A DNA stretch of 64,000 nt. It comes from Bretschneidera sinensis. Its lineage: Eukaryota; Streptophyta; Magnoliopsida; Brassicales; Akaniaceae. The DNA lies in assembly GCA_023935145.1 (NCBI GenBank), contig CM043697.1, positions 44,102,501-44,166,500 on the forward strand, written 5' to 3'. The notes beneath the pieces are model-generated. The model ran no database searches and was not told the origin of the DNA. It saw only the letters and a list, made by a program, of their open reading frames with translations. This document shows, piece after piece, positions 11,867 through 23,393 of this stretch. The translations under genes were made by a program, and so were the position numbers. Each line of letters begins with the position of its first letter. Within the stretch, counting starts at the first letter, position 1.

Positions 11867-12700
11867 AACAATGTCAAAGTAAATGCTAGCCCTCTGTTTG
11901 ATGGACACGTGGGAATTCAAGCTCGATATCTTCGATTGGATTTTCCTCGTTTCGATGGGGGAGATCCCAGCAAATGGATCTTGAAGGCGCAGCAGTCTCA
12001 ATTATTTTGAGACTCCGGAGGACCACAAGTTGGAAATTGCTTATTTTCACATGGAAGGGAAGGCACTGACTTGGTACTATTGGCTGAAAGAATCAAGCCC
12101 GGTGACAAAATGGGGTGACTTCTTGGAGGCTCTCCGCACCAGATTTGGGCCTTCGGCATACGAGGATCTAGTGGGTGCATTCACCAAATTGAGGCAGACA
12201 GGGAGTGTAGAGGATTACCAAACAGCTTTTGAGATCTTGTCCAACAAAATAAGTGGGGTAAGTGAAGAGTTTTGTATAAGTACTTTAAGTGGTTTAAAAG
12301 ATGAATTGCAAATTATTGTTACCATGTTCAAACCAAATACTCTTGCTGCTGCTTTCGGTTTGGCTCGGCTACAAGAAGAAGAAGTGACCAGAAAATAGTA
12401 CCCTTACCGAAACACTCAAGCCCAAAATAGCCCTTATACACCTTCAATCAAGCCCACTCCTCTCCGATTACCTGGACAAAATCCCATACCCAGATTACCA
12501 GCCCCAAATCCAGTACTTAGACTTCCAGTCCACCAAAACTCGAGACCTAACCCACTACTCCAGAGAGGAAAGCCATATCTCATAAAGTGTATAAGTCCCA
12601 ACCAAATGCAGGAAAAAAGAGGAAAAAGGTCTGTGCTATTTTTGTGATGAAAAGTACCACCAAGGACACAAATGCAACAGACCCAAAATATACTTACTGG
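11867..12700 (+). pseudogene. gag remnant of the chromovirus
   Basis: The frames at 11870-12009 and 12030-12398 encode a retrotransposon Gag core (LDFPRFDGGDPSKW, then AYFHMEGKALTWYYW and RTRFGPSAYEDL) interrupted by a frameshift near 12005. A zinc knuckle of the CxxC-HxxxxC type (CYFCDEKYHQGHKC) follows at about 12631-12676. The N-terminal portion normally lying between the primer-binding site and this core is absent, apparently lost together with the LTR end. Several frameshifts and stops separate the capsid part from the knuckle. Confidence 0.85.
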
Positions 12701-14680
12701 AAGGATTGGAATTTGAAGGGGAAGAAGAAAAAGAATTGGAAGAAGAAGAGACCTTTAAACAACCTAATACAGAGACTATACCTGCAATTCAACAAGCTGA
12801 ACTATTGGGCATATCCTTGCATGCCATTGCAGGGGCACCTTCTCCCAAAACCATGAGGTTAGTTAGGAAAATTGGTACATGTTCAGTTATTGTCCTCATT
12901 GATACCGGTACTACACATAGTTTTATTGATGTGAATGTAGCAAGAAGGGCAAAACTGTCAGTGGAGGAAGGCCACTTGGCAGTCCAAGTTGCTAATGGGG
13001 ACACCCTTCCTTGCCTTGGTTGCTGTAAGGCAGTTCTTTTAAAGATGCAAAGCTGTAGCATTTTAGCTAATATGTTCTTATTAACCCTAAGAGGGTGTGA
13101 TGTTGTGTTAGGGGTAGATTGGTTAAGGAGTCTGGGGACTATTCAATAGAACTTTGCTGATTTAAGTATGAGTCTCTTTGTGGAAGAGGAGAATTTATTT
13201 CTGCAGGGCTTGAGGTTACCCGAGAAGGCCATAGAGAAAGAACATAGTTTGAGCAAGGCTACCCTTGTAGAAGGAAGAGGAATATGGTTGTAGTTTAAGG
13301 AGATCAGTGACAGTCCAGGAGGAGCACCAGTAGAGCTCGCCATACAATCTGTTTTGAATGAATTCAAAACAGTGTTTGTTGAACCCAATGGACTCCCACC
13401 CCCTATGAGTCACGACCACCAGATCCAACTCCAAGAAGCAGCTAAGCCAACATGTGTTAGGTCCTATCGATACCCCTATTATCAAAAAGAAGAAATTGAG
13501 AAGTTGGTCAAGAAAATGTTAAAGGTTGGGATCATCCAACCAAGTCAAAGTCCATACTCTTCACCAGTCCTCTTGGTGAAGAAAGCAGATGGGAGTTGGT
13601 GCATGTGCATTAATTATCGAGCTCTCAACAAAGATACCATCAAAGATAAGTTTCCCATTCCTAATATAGATGAGTTATTGGATGAGTTAATGGTGCTGAG
13701 TTGTTTTCTAAACTTGACTTGCGATCGGGCTACAATCAAATCAGGATGAAGCCTGAAGATGTGCCCAAAACTGCCTTTTGTACACATGAGGGGCATTATG
13801 AGTTTTTAGTGATACCCTTTGGGCTCACCAATGCTCCATCAACCTTTCAAGGGTTGATGAATGGGATATTTAGGCCATATCTCAGGAAATTTGTGCTAGT
13901 TTTTTTTGACAACATACTTGTGTACAGTAAATCTGTGGAAAAACATGTAGGACATCTAAAAGCTGTCTTAGAAGTTTTAAGACAACATTATCTGTATACT
14001 AAGGCCTCAAAATATGTTTTTAGCTGTCGGGAAGTGGAGTATTTGGGCCATGTTATTTCCAAAGAGGGAGTCAAAGCAAATCCATTAAAGATTTTAGCCA
14101 TGATGGAGTGGCCTGAACCTAAGAATCTTAAGGCTCTAAGGAGATTTTTGGGTTTAATAGGTTATTACAGGAAGTTTGTAAAGGGATATGGAAGTATTGC
14201 AGCCTCTCTAACTGCTTTACTCAAGAAAAATTCCTTTAAGTGGAGTGAAGAGGCCAACCAAGCATTTGCAGCATTAAAAGCAGCCATGGTGACCCCTCAT
14301 GTTTTTGGCTTACCAGATTTTTCCAAGATGTTCGTGGTAGAATGTGATGCTTCGGGAAATGGTTTGGGAGCTGTTTTAATGTAGGAAGGGAGGCCTCTAG
14401 CTTATTTAAGCCAAGCATTAAAAGGTAAAAATTTGTTCTTATTCACTTATGAAAAAGAATTTTTGGCTCTTGTGTTGGCAGTTCAAAAATGGAGACATTA
14501 TTTGTTGGGGCACAGATTTAGAGTAAGGACTTACCAGCAAACTCCAAAGTACCTTTTGGAGCAAAAAGTTGGAACACCTTTTCAACAAAAGTGGATAACA
14601 AAGCTGTTAGGCTTTGATTTTAGTGTGGAATATCGCAGTGGCAAAGGAAATAAGGCAGCAGATGCTCTCTCCAGGTTACC
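12700..14680 (+). pseudogene. pol remnant: protease, reverse transcriptase and RNase H of the chromovirus
   Basis: The protease shows the DTG motif (VLIDTGTTHSFID, about 12893-12931) and the GVDWL block. The reverse transcriptase begins near 13450 and includes [30 protein letters not shown] and [13 protein letters not shown]. The catalytic block reads FFDNILVYS where FxDD is expected, so one catalytic Asp is Asn (codon AAC at about 13910). RNase H follows with [14 protein letters not shown] and TYEKEFLALVLAVQKW, ending near AADALSRL. Stops occur at 13147, 13291 and 14382, and there is a frameshift near 13690-13700. It cannot make an active polymerase. Confidence 0.9.
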
Positions 14681-14889
14681 AAACCAGGGGAATAGTTCAG
14701 AACCAGAGGTGACCATGACTAATTATGGAGAAGCCAAGGCCATCAACATGGTTACCGTTAATTGGTAGGAAAAGCTCCATCAAGTATACCGCCAGGATCC
14801 CCAATTGTAGCAGTCACTCAACCATTACCATCAAGGTGATCTTGATCCCCTCAAGTACCAACTTAGAGGAGGGTTCTTATTTTACAAAG

Positions 14890-15676
14890 GGAGGCTACAC
14901 TTGGGAACCCTAAAGGAGCAGCAAGAGCAAGTCATGCAGCAATTCCATAGCAGCCCTATAGGAGGGCATACTGGTTCACATAAGACTCATTCTAAGCTCA
15001 AGAGGGAATTCCTTTGGCATGGCATGAGAAAGGACATCAGAAAATTCATTAGAGAAAGCGAGGTATGCCAAAGAAACAAAACATAAAACCTCAAGCCAGC
15101 AGGGGCTTTGCAACCTTTGCCAATACCAAGTAAAGTATGGGTGGACATTAGTATGGACTTCATAGAGAAGTTGCCTCTGTTTAAGGGATACAGTGTAATC
15201 ATGGTGATAGTAGACAGGTTCAGCAAGTACAATCATTTCATGCCAATGGCACATCCATATACAACAGCAACACAGTAGCAAAAGCATTCATGGAAAACAT
15301 ATTCAAATTACACGGCATACCACAGAGCATAGTCAGTGATCGAGATGCAATATTCACAAGCAACTTTTGGAAAGAAATCTTCCATTTAAGTGGAACCAAG
15401 CTGCTAACGAGTTCGGCTTATCACCCTCAAACGGACGGGCAGACAGAGGTAATGAACAAATGGTTAGAAGGGTACCTCAGGTGCTATACCAGTGATAGAC
15501 CCAAAGATTGGGCCAGTTGGCTAGCTTTAACCGAGTGGACATACAATACCTCAGAGCACTCCTCCACAAGGTTTACCCCCTTTGAGATAGTATATGGACA
15601 AGAGCCACCACGACTCCTCCCATATGAGCCTGGGACCACAGCAGTACAAGCAGTTAAAGATGAAATGAGAAGCTGA
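14890..15676 (+). pseudogene. Integrase remnant of the chromovirus
   Basis: The zinc-binding region reads FHSSPIGGHTG...ESEVCQRNKT. The two His are present but the first Cys of the expected CxxC is Ser. The catalytic core keeps the three acidic blocks (DISMDFIEKLP, SDRDAIF, DGQTEVMNKWLE). A stop after RNKT (about 15084) and a frameshift near 15276 break the frame. Confidence 0.88.
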
Positions 15677-15689
15677 GATTTCATCCTTA

Positions 15690-16198
15690 CCTTGGCGCAG
15701 GAAAACTTGCAAGAAGCTCAAACAAGAATGAAGTTATATGCAGATAAAAAAATAGTAGAGAGGGAATATAGCGTGGGGGATTAGGTCTATTTGAGGTTAA
15801 GACCCTATAAACAGATGATGGTCGCAGTGAGGAAAAGCTTGAAGCTTTCTCCAAGGTATTTCGGACCCTTCTAGATCATTCAAAAAATTGGGAAAGTTGC
15901 ATACAAGTTCGATCTACCCAAAGAATCCAAGATTTACCCAGTATTTCGCATCTCATGCCTCAAGAAGAAGCTTGGAACCCAAATAAACCCTAACCATCGA
16001 CTGCTGACAGTGATGGAAAACGGCACAATAGCCCCCGAACCAGAGAAAATATTAAAAAGAAGGCTCAAGACAAAAAGAAATCGCGCGGGAGTTGATTTCT
16101 TGGTTCAATGGAAGGGAGCTAACAAGGAGGATGCCACCTGGGTTGATGCGGAAGAGCTGCGCAAGACATATCCTGAACTCGTGGACGAGTTCTTATGA
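15690..16198 (+). pseudogene. Integrase C-terminus with chromodomain
   Basis: The segment from about 15700 carries the GPF-type region (KLSPRYFGPF) with stops. It is followed by an open chromodomain at 16010-16198 (EKILKRRLKTKRNRAGVDFL, VQWKGANKEDATWV). Chromodomains at the integrase C-terminus direct chromovirus insertion to chromatin marks, and this one assigns the element to that clade. Confidence 0.85.
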
Positions 16199-16210
16199 AG
16201 GGAATGGTTA

Positions 16211-16544
16211 TGTTACACGCCCAAAATGCTTAAGTGAAGTAGGACTACGTAAGTTAGGGAATTACTTTAATTGTTAAAGGGTATTTTCAGTTATGCATGT
16301 TTTTAATTCAATTGGGTCTAGACTAAGTCAATCGGTTGTCTCAGTAATGGGTCATGGTGTGTTACGTGGGTTTTTTGTTAACGCACTAGCCCATGCAGAA
16401 TGGGCCAGTTATTTCCTATTTCTTTGCAAGCTTATGAATAAAATTCATCAATTTTGAATCTCATCTTGTCGAGTGCAACCTTTGGACTGACTGGCTACTT
16501 GAAATTACCAGAATTTATCTGAATTAATTTCCTGGATCATAATA
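16211..16544 (+). repeat. 3' LTR of the chromovirus
   Basis: It starts TGTTACACGCCC directly after a purine-rich tract (GAAGGGAATGG, 16197-16207) that may be the polypurine tract. It is taken to end at 16544 because TAGTA follows immediately. The end reads ATA instead of the usual CA. Compared with the 5' LTR it lacks about 30 nt containing the TATAAAA box. Confidence 0.85.
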
Positions 16545-19500
16545 TAGTACTAGTTTTTAAACCCTGCATTTTTTTTTTCAGTTTTCTCTCAACACCATTA
16601 GTTTTTCTAATCAAATGTGACACAAAGCAACTTTTTTTTAATGGGAAATTGTTTGACTAAGATTATCTGACAGTGACAGGGGATTCAAGTTTCAATGGCC
16701 GATCATATCGACACCGAGATTTTGGCGTTTGATTCTCAGTCCCTGTTTTCATCACCAGCCTCTGGTAATCACCATATCTTCAACTTATCATTGATTTTGC
16801 TTAACTATCTTCTTCTTTTTTTTGCATTTTGTTTGTTTTCCTTTGTTGATTACTTTGCTCCTCGTTTGATAAAATTTATGTAAATGAATACAAAACGCTT
16901 ATTGGTTGGATTATTTTATGACGTCTTTTGGATCCCCGTAGTTTTTGAATTAGTCTGTTCTGTAAAAAAAAGATGGTAATTCACTGCAGAACCCAGTTTT
17001 TTTTCCTTCAAAAAAGGGATTGAACTGTTGTAAGTAATTTTGTTTTGGAACATCGTTCGTCAGCCGCATAAAGGTTGCAGGTGCGTTGGCCTTACCATAA
17101 TAGGGCCGAATGGCATGACAATCCATTCATATAACCCTTGCCTTAGAAGTTAGAACTAGATTTTCCCCCTTTTTACGGTGGATATTTTGGGTATTGTTAA
17201 TATATAACGTGTAGTGATGGTATTGTGGGAATGTTATCCCATGAGCCTCAGTTAAATGTACCAAAAGTAAAGTGGACTCAATTTGCAATTTTTGTATGAA
17301 TTAATTAAGAGCTTCTCTAATCATGGATTTCTCTTTCTTCTTGTTTTCCATTGTGGCTGCAAAATTAGGAAGTAAAGTTAAGAATTTGACTGGAGATTGC
17401 CAACAGTGTCAAGATTCAGTACCCTTTGATGATACTATGGTGTTTGATAGTCCTTTAGTGGAAACCCAGTTGGAGAATCAGGATTTTGATACTCAAGAAG
17501 TGGATTATCTGGTTTGTGTTGAGGATGTGATGCTCCATTTTATATGTGACTACGAGAGGGAAGTTGTGCTTGACAGTGAGGACGAAGGAATTCACAGAAC
17601 CAAAACAGTTAGTGTTGCCAATGCAGTGAAGTTGAAGATGAAGAACCTCAGTCCACCTAGTGAGAAGGCGGAGGACATATTAGCAGAGTCTGATGCATCC
17701 ACTGATCATGAACACCACACAGGTCAGTATTAGGTAGTTCCATCCGAGATAAGATTTTAATTCTTCTTTTTTATTGTTGTAGTGTATCCCTGGATACTCT
17801 AAATGAGTTTGCACCCATTTAGAACAAGCATTTGTTGAATTTTACTGGGGAAGAATGAGCGATGTTGAGATAAATTTTACTGTCTAATTTGAAGGTAACA
17901 AAGTATTTTCAATTGATTTTGATGACGCTAATGGGGCAAAAAGTGCTCCTGAGATGTTCACATGTGATTGTAAGTTGGCAAGTTTAAATTACCTTGGCTC
18001 TCAGGAACCTGGAGAATCATCCCAAGCCAATGCACTTGGCTTTGTTGATCACTTCCTGACAATCAATACTGTGAACTTGTCTCCAGAAATTCAACCCAGA
18101 AAGATTGTGAGGACAAAATCACCTTCGTTCTCAAGAGCAAAGGGACCTCAAAGTTTGGCCAGAAGAATCAAGGCCGGAACCCCACTTAGAGACAGAGGAG
18201 CCTTTGAATGTGTTGATATTGATGAGCACGGAGGGGGTGACTTCCTTAGCAACAGGGTGAAGGCATCGTTTGAGTATGGAGGCTCCTGGGAGGAACCTGC
18301 AGTAAGGCTTCAAAAGGCCAGATGTCCTACCAGTAAAAAAGGTTGCAGCTCCAGTGATGAGTGTGAAGAGAAGAAAGAGTTTGTATATCTCCATGTGGAT
18401 TTAAAAGACTCGACTCATCCAGGTTCAACGTTTGTGGAGAACTGTCCTTCAGAGATTTGCAAGATAGAACAAGTGTCTGAAATGAGACGTGAATATATAT
18501 ATCAAGCACTTGGATGAATAGTTGCATGCTGAAGCATCATGGCAGCAGTTGGAAACTTCACCAGGCATGTTTGATGTTGGTATTAACACTCAAATAGCTG
18601 CTGAAGCAATGGAATCCTTATTATATGCACCCCCTGTTGGATGTAGCACTGGAAATGCTTATCAAGGTCAAGGATACACCCTTGAAGATTCTTCAAGAGG
18701 TGTGACAAAGAGCATAACTCTTTTAGAACAACATTCCTTTCAAAAAATTCCGAGCTCCGATTTAGGAAGCATTGCAAAGTCAAAGCAAAGAAAGCGTTCT
18801 GCTAGAAAATATAGTAGAGAAATTTCAAGTTAAGCTGCAAAGAACACGAATCATCAAGAGTTGAATTTTAAGTTGGCTTTAATAAAAAAAAGAAAAGAGG
18901 AGCAAGTTATTGCCTAATGGCCAGATGAATGGAAGAAATTCTTCCAATAAAGATGAAAATTCAGGCAGAAAAACTTTTAAGTTCACTGAACAAAGAAAGG
19001 CAGAGGAAGCTGTAGGTAGCAAAAGCATTAAAGAGTCTAAAATTTATCCGAGTTCGTCAATACAGGTTGAAAATGTCTCACTTGGCAAAGGACAGTCAGA
19101 AGGAGAATCCGTTGCCCAACAAACTGCAAAGTTGATGTCAGGAGGTAGATTAGAAGGTACCAAGGATATATCTGATAATCCAGGGAAAAGGACCAACAAT
19201 GTTATGGAAAATTGTATTTTAACATACAGACGAAAGAGAAGGTGTGTGGCTGATGCTCCATCTGAAGTGTTTTGTAATAGAAAAAAATGTTCCAAATTTA
19301 ATTTCAGTGCGTCTGGGGAAGCTGGAAACAGCAAATTGGGTCAGCAAGAGGCAAACTGGTCTGAAGGTAGCTGCCATAACAAGTTTTCTGAACTTTGATG
19401 CATGGAAGTATCCCAGGGGGAAAAGATCATGTCTTAAAGTGCAAAGGCTTTCCTATGCAGCGAGTAACCTGCAAGTCCCATTCACAGTTGGGCGAAAAGA

Positions 19501-20226
19501 AAGCTAAACTCATTCTGTGATAAGTCAGAAAATGTTGGAAGACAATGATAAAGCTGCTGGTTACAATTTACATATGAAGGAGAAAGCACAGTCAGTATGT
19601 ACTGGCCTGTTTTGGCATTGTTTAGAAACTTATTCTGGCAAGAGCTTCCTAAGGCAGAACTTTGATGTAGCTGGCAAGATAGATGACACAGATTCTTCAT
19701 CATTTAAGGGGAAAAGAACCATGAGTTTGGAGTATCATCAAACAAGAATCAGCCCTTTGGTTCAGGTCTCACCAGCACAAATAATCATGAAAAATGTTTA
19801 AATGTGGCATCTTTGCATAATATGCCTGATAAATATCATAAAAAACCATGCAACAGAAACCTACCAAAATCATGCCTTTTAAAAGAGCTTATAAGACTAG
19901 GTGTCCCTGGGACAACGGTTGGTTTGACATGGAAACAATTAAGAAAACGAAGAGATATGGCATGTGTTCGTGTCTTGTTTAGCCAGCATTTGGATGATGA
20001 CGTAATCAAGCAGCAGAATAAGGTTCTGTCCTTTTCCTTTTTTTCTTTTCTGTTATTTCGCATAATAAGTTATAAATCATAAATTATATAATTGCTTGAT
20101 GTGTTTCCTTTTCTGTTTCTTCAGATCTTAGCACGGCTGGGGATTTCTACTGCATCATGTTCTATGGATGCCACACATTTTATAGCAAATAGATTTTCTT
20201 GTACAAGAAATACGTTGGAAGCTATT

Positions 20227-20566
20227 TGTTGTGGAACAGTAATAGAATAAGAAATAGAAGCCAGACTATCTTGGGGATTGGAAGAGAAGTCAGGCTACCC
20301 TGGAGGTTAAGAAGAAGTTGATACTATCAATAATTTTAGTTCATTCAAAACTATTCGAAAAGTAACATAGGGTAGGGATCTCTTATATAGAGATCTTTAG
20401 AAATCCTAATCCTAATCCAATACTATAAATAAAGAAATTCGATCAAATATTATATCCTAATGCTATTCTAAGAAATTAAATACTGTGTTAGAATCTCTAC
20501 TAAAATATAATTCTTTAATGATTACAAAATTATAACTTTGTCCCCAGACCCTTTCATACCCCATCA
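20227..20566 (-). repeat. LTR of the non-autonomous element (3' LTR in its own orientation)
   Basis: On the + strand it begins TGTTGTGGAAC and ends CCCCATCA. It pairs with 21562-21908 (TGATGTAGAAC ... CCCCATCA). Shared inner blocks include GGATTGGAAGAGAA, CGAAAAGTAACATAG and CTCTTATATAGAGAT. Confidence 0.88.
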
Positions 20567-20868
20567 TTCTCCACCACTTAGAAAAAACTCGACATCGAGT
20601 TTTAAAGTGATGAAGTAGCAATATCTGTGATGTTTGTACAAATGAAGTATAGTAATGAAAGTTTTGAAAAACGAGGTCTCTACCAAAAGAAAAATTTTTG
20701 GCGAAGAATATTTGTTTTGGATGAGCTTCAACACAAATAGGCATGATAAAATCAATACTAGTAGTCTGTGTACCCACCATTGCCTCAATCATGTCTTCAA
20801 TCTTTTCTTTTGGCATGGAGGTTTGTTCTGGCTTACTTTTTGCATTGACTATCTTTTCAATATCTAGA

Positions 20869-21192
20869 CTACTCTAGACTACCAAGTTTAACATTGCTCA
20901 GCTCCTCGTTCTTATCTTGGACGTGCTTGCAATCCTTGATCTCAACTTGCTCGACATCATGTCGTGAGGCATCTTTGATCTTGGAAGCTTCATTTTCTAC
21001 GTTCTCATGTAGGAATTGAGCATCATTAGCCTCATCTTGCTTTGATGGATCTGGAAAGGAACCACAGTTGCGAGAAAAATTGACATAGAAGCTTTCTATT
21101 TTCTTAGAAACTCTATCAAGTACTTGTTGGAGCTTGAATAAAACCTCTTTGGGTGGAGTTGGTTCTCTTAGTGAGTAATACCCATTCGCCAT
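20869..21192 (-). CDS. Short ORF inside the non-autonomous LTR element (107 aa)
   Basis: This ATG-initiated frame lies in the sense orientation of the element. The product starts MANGYYSLREPTPPKEVLFK and is hydrophilic and rich in Asp, Glu and Lys, with possible helical segments. I do not recognise a Gag, protease or polymerase motif. It may be a remnant of a Gag-like or captured sequence; function is unknown and expression is doubtful. Confidence 0.35.
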   Translation of the reverse strand: MANGYYSLREPTPPKEVLFKLQQVLDRVSKKIESFYVNFSRNCGSFPDPSKQDEANDAQFLHENVENEASKIKDASRHDVEQVEIKDCKHVQDKNEELSNVKLGSLE

Positions 21193-21561
21193 CCAACAAC
21201 AATAATCGTAAATACAACGACCATTTAGCTATGTTTTAGCCCAAACAGCATCTTGGCGCTAATGATAGTGCACCAAGGCTTGAAAATCAGCATCCGTTTA
21301 AGAGATTATAATTTTCTCAAAAAACCCATATTGATCAATAACCCGATGCAACACATTCTTTATGATAGGATAGAATTCATCATAAATGGTTACACAAAGG
21401 ATATTGGTTTGCTCAACTGAACCCATTACTCATAACAAGTGGTTACACTTTTTTTTCTTCAAAATCTGATATGGTTTAGGGTGTGTTTGGGTGTTTGTGT
21501 TTTGGGATAGGATGTCTTTAGGCCTGGGTAAGGGATTTGGTTTTAGACTTTGATACTAAAC

Positions 21562-21908
21562 TGATGTAGAACAAGAAAATAGGGAAATGATAGAGATAGA
21601 AACCAGGCTATCCTGAGGATTGGAAGAGAAAACCAGCTACTTGGGATAGGAAAAGAAGCCCGGCTACCTTAGAGGTCAAGAGGAAACTGATACCCAATAT
21701 CAGTCTGATTTCATTTATTCAAAGCTAATCGAAAAGTAACATAGAAGATCTCTTATATAGAGATTTTTAGGAATCCTAACCCTAAGCTAACACTGTAAAT
21801 AAAGAAACCCTAATCCTAATACAAATTTGTCCCATATTATAAAATTACAAATTTGCCCCTATATTACAAAATTACAAACTTGTCCCCATACCCTTTTGTA
21901 CCCCATCA
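21562..21908 (-). repeat. LTR of the non-autonomous element (5' LTR in its own orientation)
   Basis: It is the partner of 20227-20566 and is followed directly by CTATT and by the resumed BRCT exon. Near its right end it has tandem ATTACAAA/TTGTCCC-like words that are degenerate in the other copy. Confidence 0.88.
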
Positions 21909-23393
21909 CTATTGCTCTTGGTAAACCAGTTGTGACACATTTATGGCTTAAGAGCTGTGGACAAGCAAGCTGCTTAATTGATGAGAAGAATTTTATCCTG
22001 AGGGATACCAAAATAGAAAGGGAAATTGGCTTCAGCATGCCTGCTTCGTTGGCTCGTGCAAGCCAGCATCCACTTCTTAGGGTTATTTTGTAATCTTGTG
22101 TTATTTAGTTGAAATCATGTATGTTTTCATGTGCTTTCTATAATCGGAATCATGTTACTGGGCATGCTTTTACACTGATATTTGGTGTTTCCTCCGCAGG
22201 GTCAAAGAGTCTTCATTACCCCAAACATTAAACCCGATAAAAACATGATTACGAGCTTGGTAAATGCAGTTCATGGTCAGGTATGTGTAGTTGCCCATCT
22301 GTTGTAGTTGGTTCTGGGCTTCTGGCAATGTAGGGCCTTTCTGCATTTTCATTTAGCATGTCTGATGATCAATTTTCTTTTCAGTCTAAATGCAATGGTA
22401 TTTTTTCTACCATTCGATTCCTTAACAAACTCTTGAATTTTTGATAAATTGTTTCTCAGGCAGTGGAGAGAAGTCAGATATTTGCAGCGAAGGATCAAAA
22501 GATCCCAGATTGATCTCTTGATTCTTTCTTGTGAAAAAGATTAAAAAATCTGTTTTCCTTTCGTTGATAAAGGTACAATCAACCATCCTCATTTCCTTTC
22601 AATAAGAGTTATCACTCCATTTTGTTTATCTGCCTGTACTGCAGGAGCAGCAATATACAGTTCAGATCTTCTTCTGAATGGGATTATCATCCAGAAACTG
22701 GAATATGAAAGGTCAGGATCAGTACATCTACAATATCAAATCATTTTATAGAACTTCCATTAATAATTTTTTCTTTTAGAAAAAAGATGCAAGGTTCTGC
22801 CACTATCTTCGATAAGTGTTGGTTATGTGACCTTGTCTTGAAATTGAATTGAACCTCCAACAGAACTTAATTCTACAGTGTACACAATTCATAGCTAGCC
22901 AGTGGTCATAAGTGATACTATTTGGTTAGCATTTGAACAAACTTCTCTTGCTTTTGAAAAAGAAAATCTAACAATGCCCTTAAAAGTGAATAAAGTTCTT
23001 TTGACTACTAGCCATGTAAAGCCTCCTTTAATTTTCTTCCTTTTCATGGAATAAGTGAATAACCGGGCATTTGTGCATTGGATGCTAGTACCCTTGTAGG
23101 GAGTCAACAGCAGCTGTAATCAGTTCATGATTCTCTAGAAAAGTTCAGGAGAAGTTGACCCGCTTAATAGAACGTAACTCACTTACCCGGCTGTACAAAA
23201 GAGTGCTGTAGTTGAATTATGCAAACCTACATAAAGCAAATTGTAAAGAGGGCGTTTAGAAGAATCCAAGGATTTGTTGATATAATTGACTGCTTGCCTT
23301 TCTAACTCTTGACATTTTCCCAATGACAGACATCAGCTCTTCACAAATGGTGTTAAGAGGAATCAGTCCAACAAAAGGTCAAGGATGCGATGA

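Larger units (their letters stand above)
11479..16544 (+). mobile_element. Decayed Ty3/gypsy chromovirus LTR retrotransposon
   Basis: Direct LTRs beginning TGTTACACGCCC (11479 and 16211) flank gag, protease, reverse transcriptase, RNase H, integrase and a C-terminal chromodomain in the Ty3/gypsy order. The 5-bp sequence TAGTA occurs just before (11474-11478) and just after (16545-16549) the element, a target duplication. All coding parts carry stops or frameshifts, the reverse transcriptase active site is changed, and the 3' end of the left LTR plus the primer-binding site and the start of gag are missing. The element is therefore dead. Its chromodomain places it with the plant chromoviruses. 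Confidence 0.93.
20227..21908 (-). mobile_element. Non-autonomous LTR retrotransposon (TRIM/LARD-like) inserted in the BRCT pseudogene
   Basis: Two direct LTRs of 340 and 347 bp flank about 995 bp. The whole is bounded by a perfect 5-bp target duplication CTATT (20222-20226 and 21909-21913). Orientation is reverse: next to the right LTR the reverse strand reads TAGTATCAAAGTC, close to the Met-tRNA primer-binding site TGGTATCAGAGC, and next to the left LTR it reads GTGGTGGAGAA, a polypurine tract. LTRs run TG...CA. No polymerase is present, so it was mobilised in trans. The two LTRs differ at many sites, so the insertion is not recent. Confidence 0.88.
16695..23393 (+). pseudogene. BRCT-domain DNA-repair protein (plant PTIP/TopBP1-like), broken and split by a retroelement
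   Basis: The intact version is a nuclear protein with an acidic N-terminus and tandem C-terminal BRCT domains that bind phosphorylated DNA-damage partners. Exons readable here: 16695-16764 (DFDSQSLFSS-type start), 17369-17722, 17895-20022, 20125-20226 plus continuation from 21909, 22200-22280, about 22460-22540, 22644-22711 and 23333-23393. Introns keep GT-AG borders and phase, so this is not a processed copy. The long exon has stops and frameshifts near 18505, 18832, 19396, 19504 and 19800. The BRCT exon is cut after LEAI by an LTR element with a CTATT duplication and resumes with ALGKPVVTHLWLKSCGQ. A one-base insertion near 22510 causes a further shift (after KIPD). The end is truncated after FTNGVKR. 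Family assignment is by recall of the At4g03130/At3g21480 type. Confidence 0.85.

Noticed and set aside
20401..20425. Telomere-like CCTAATCCTAATCC words
   Set aside because: They lie inside the LTR of the non-autonomous element and are also found, modified, in its partner LTR at about 21776-21826. They are not a telomeric array.
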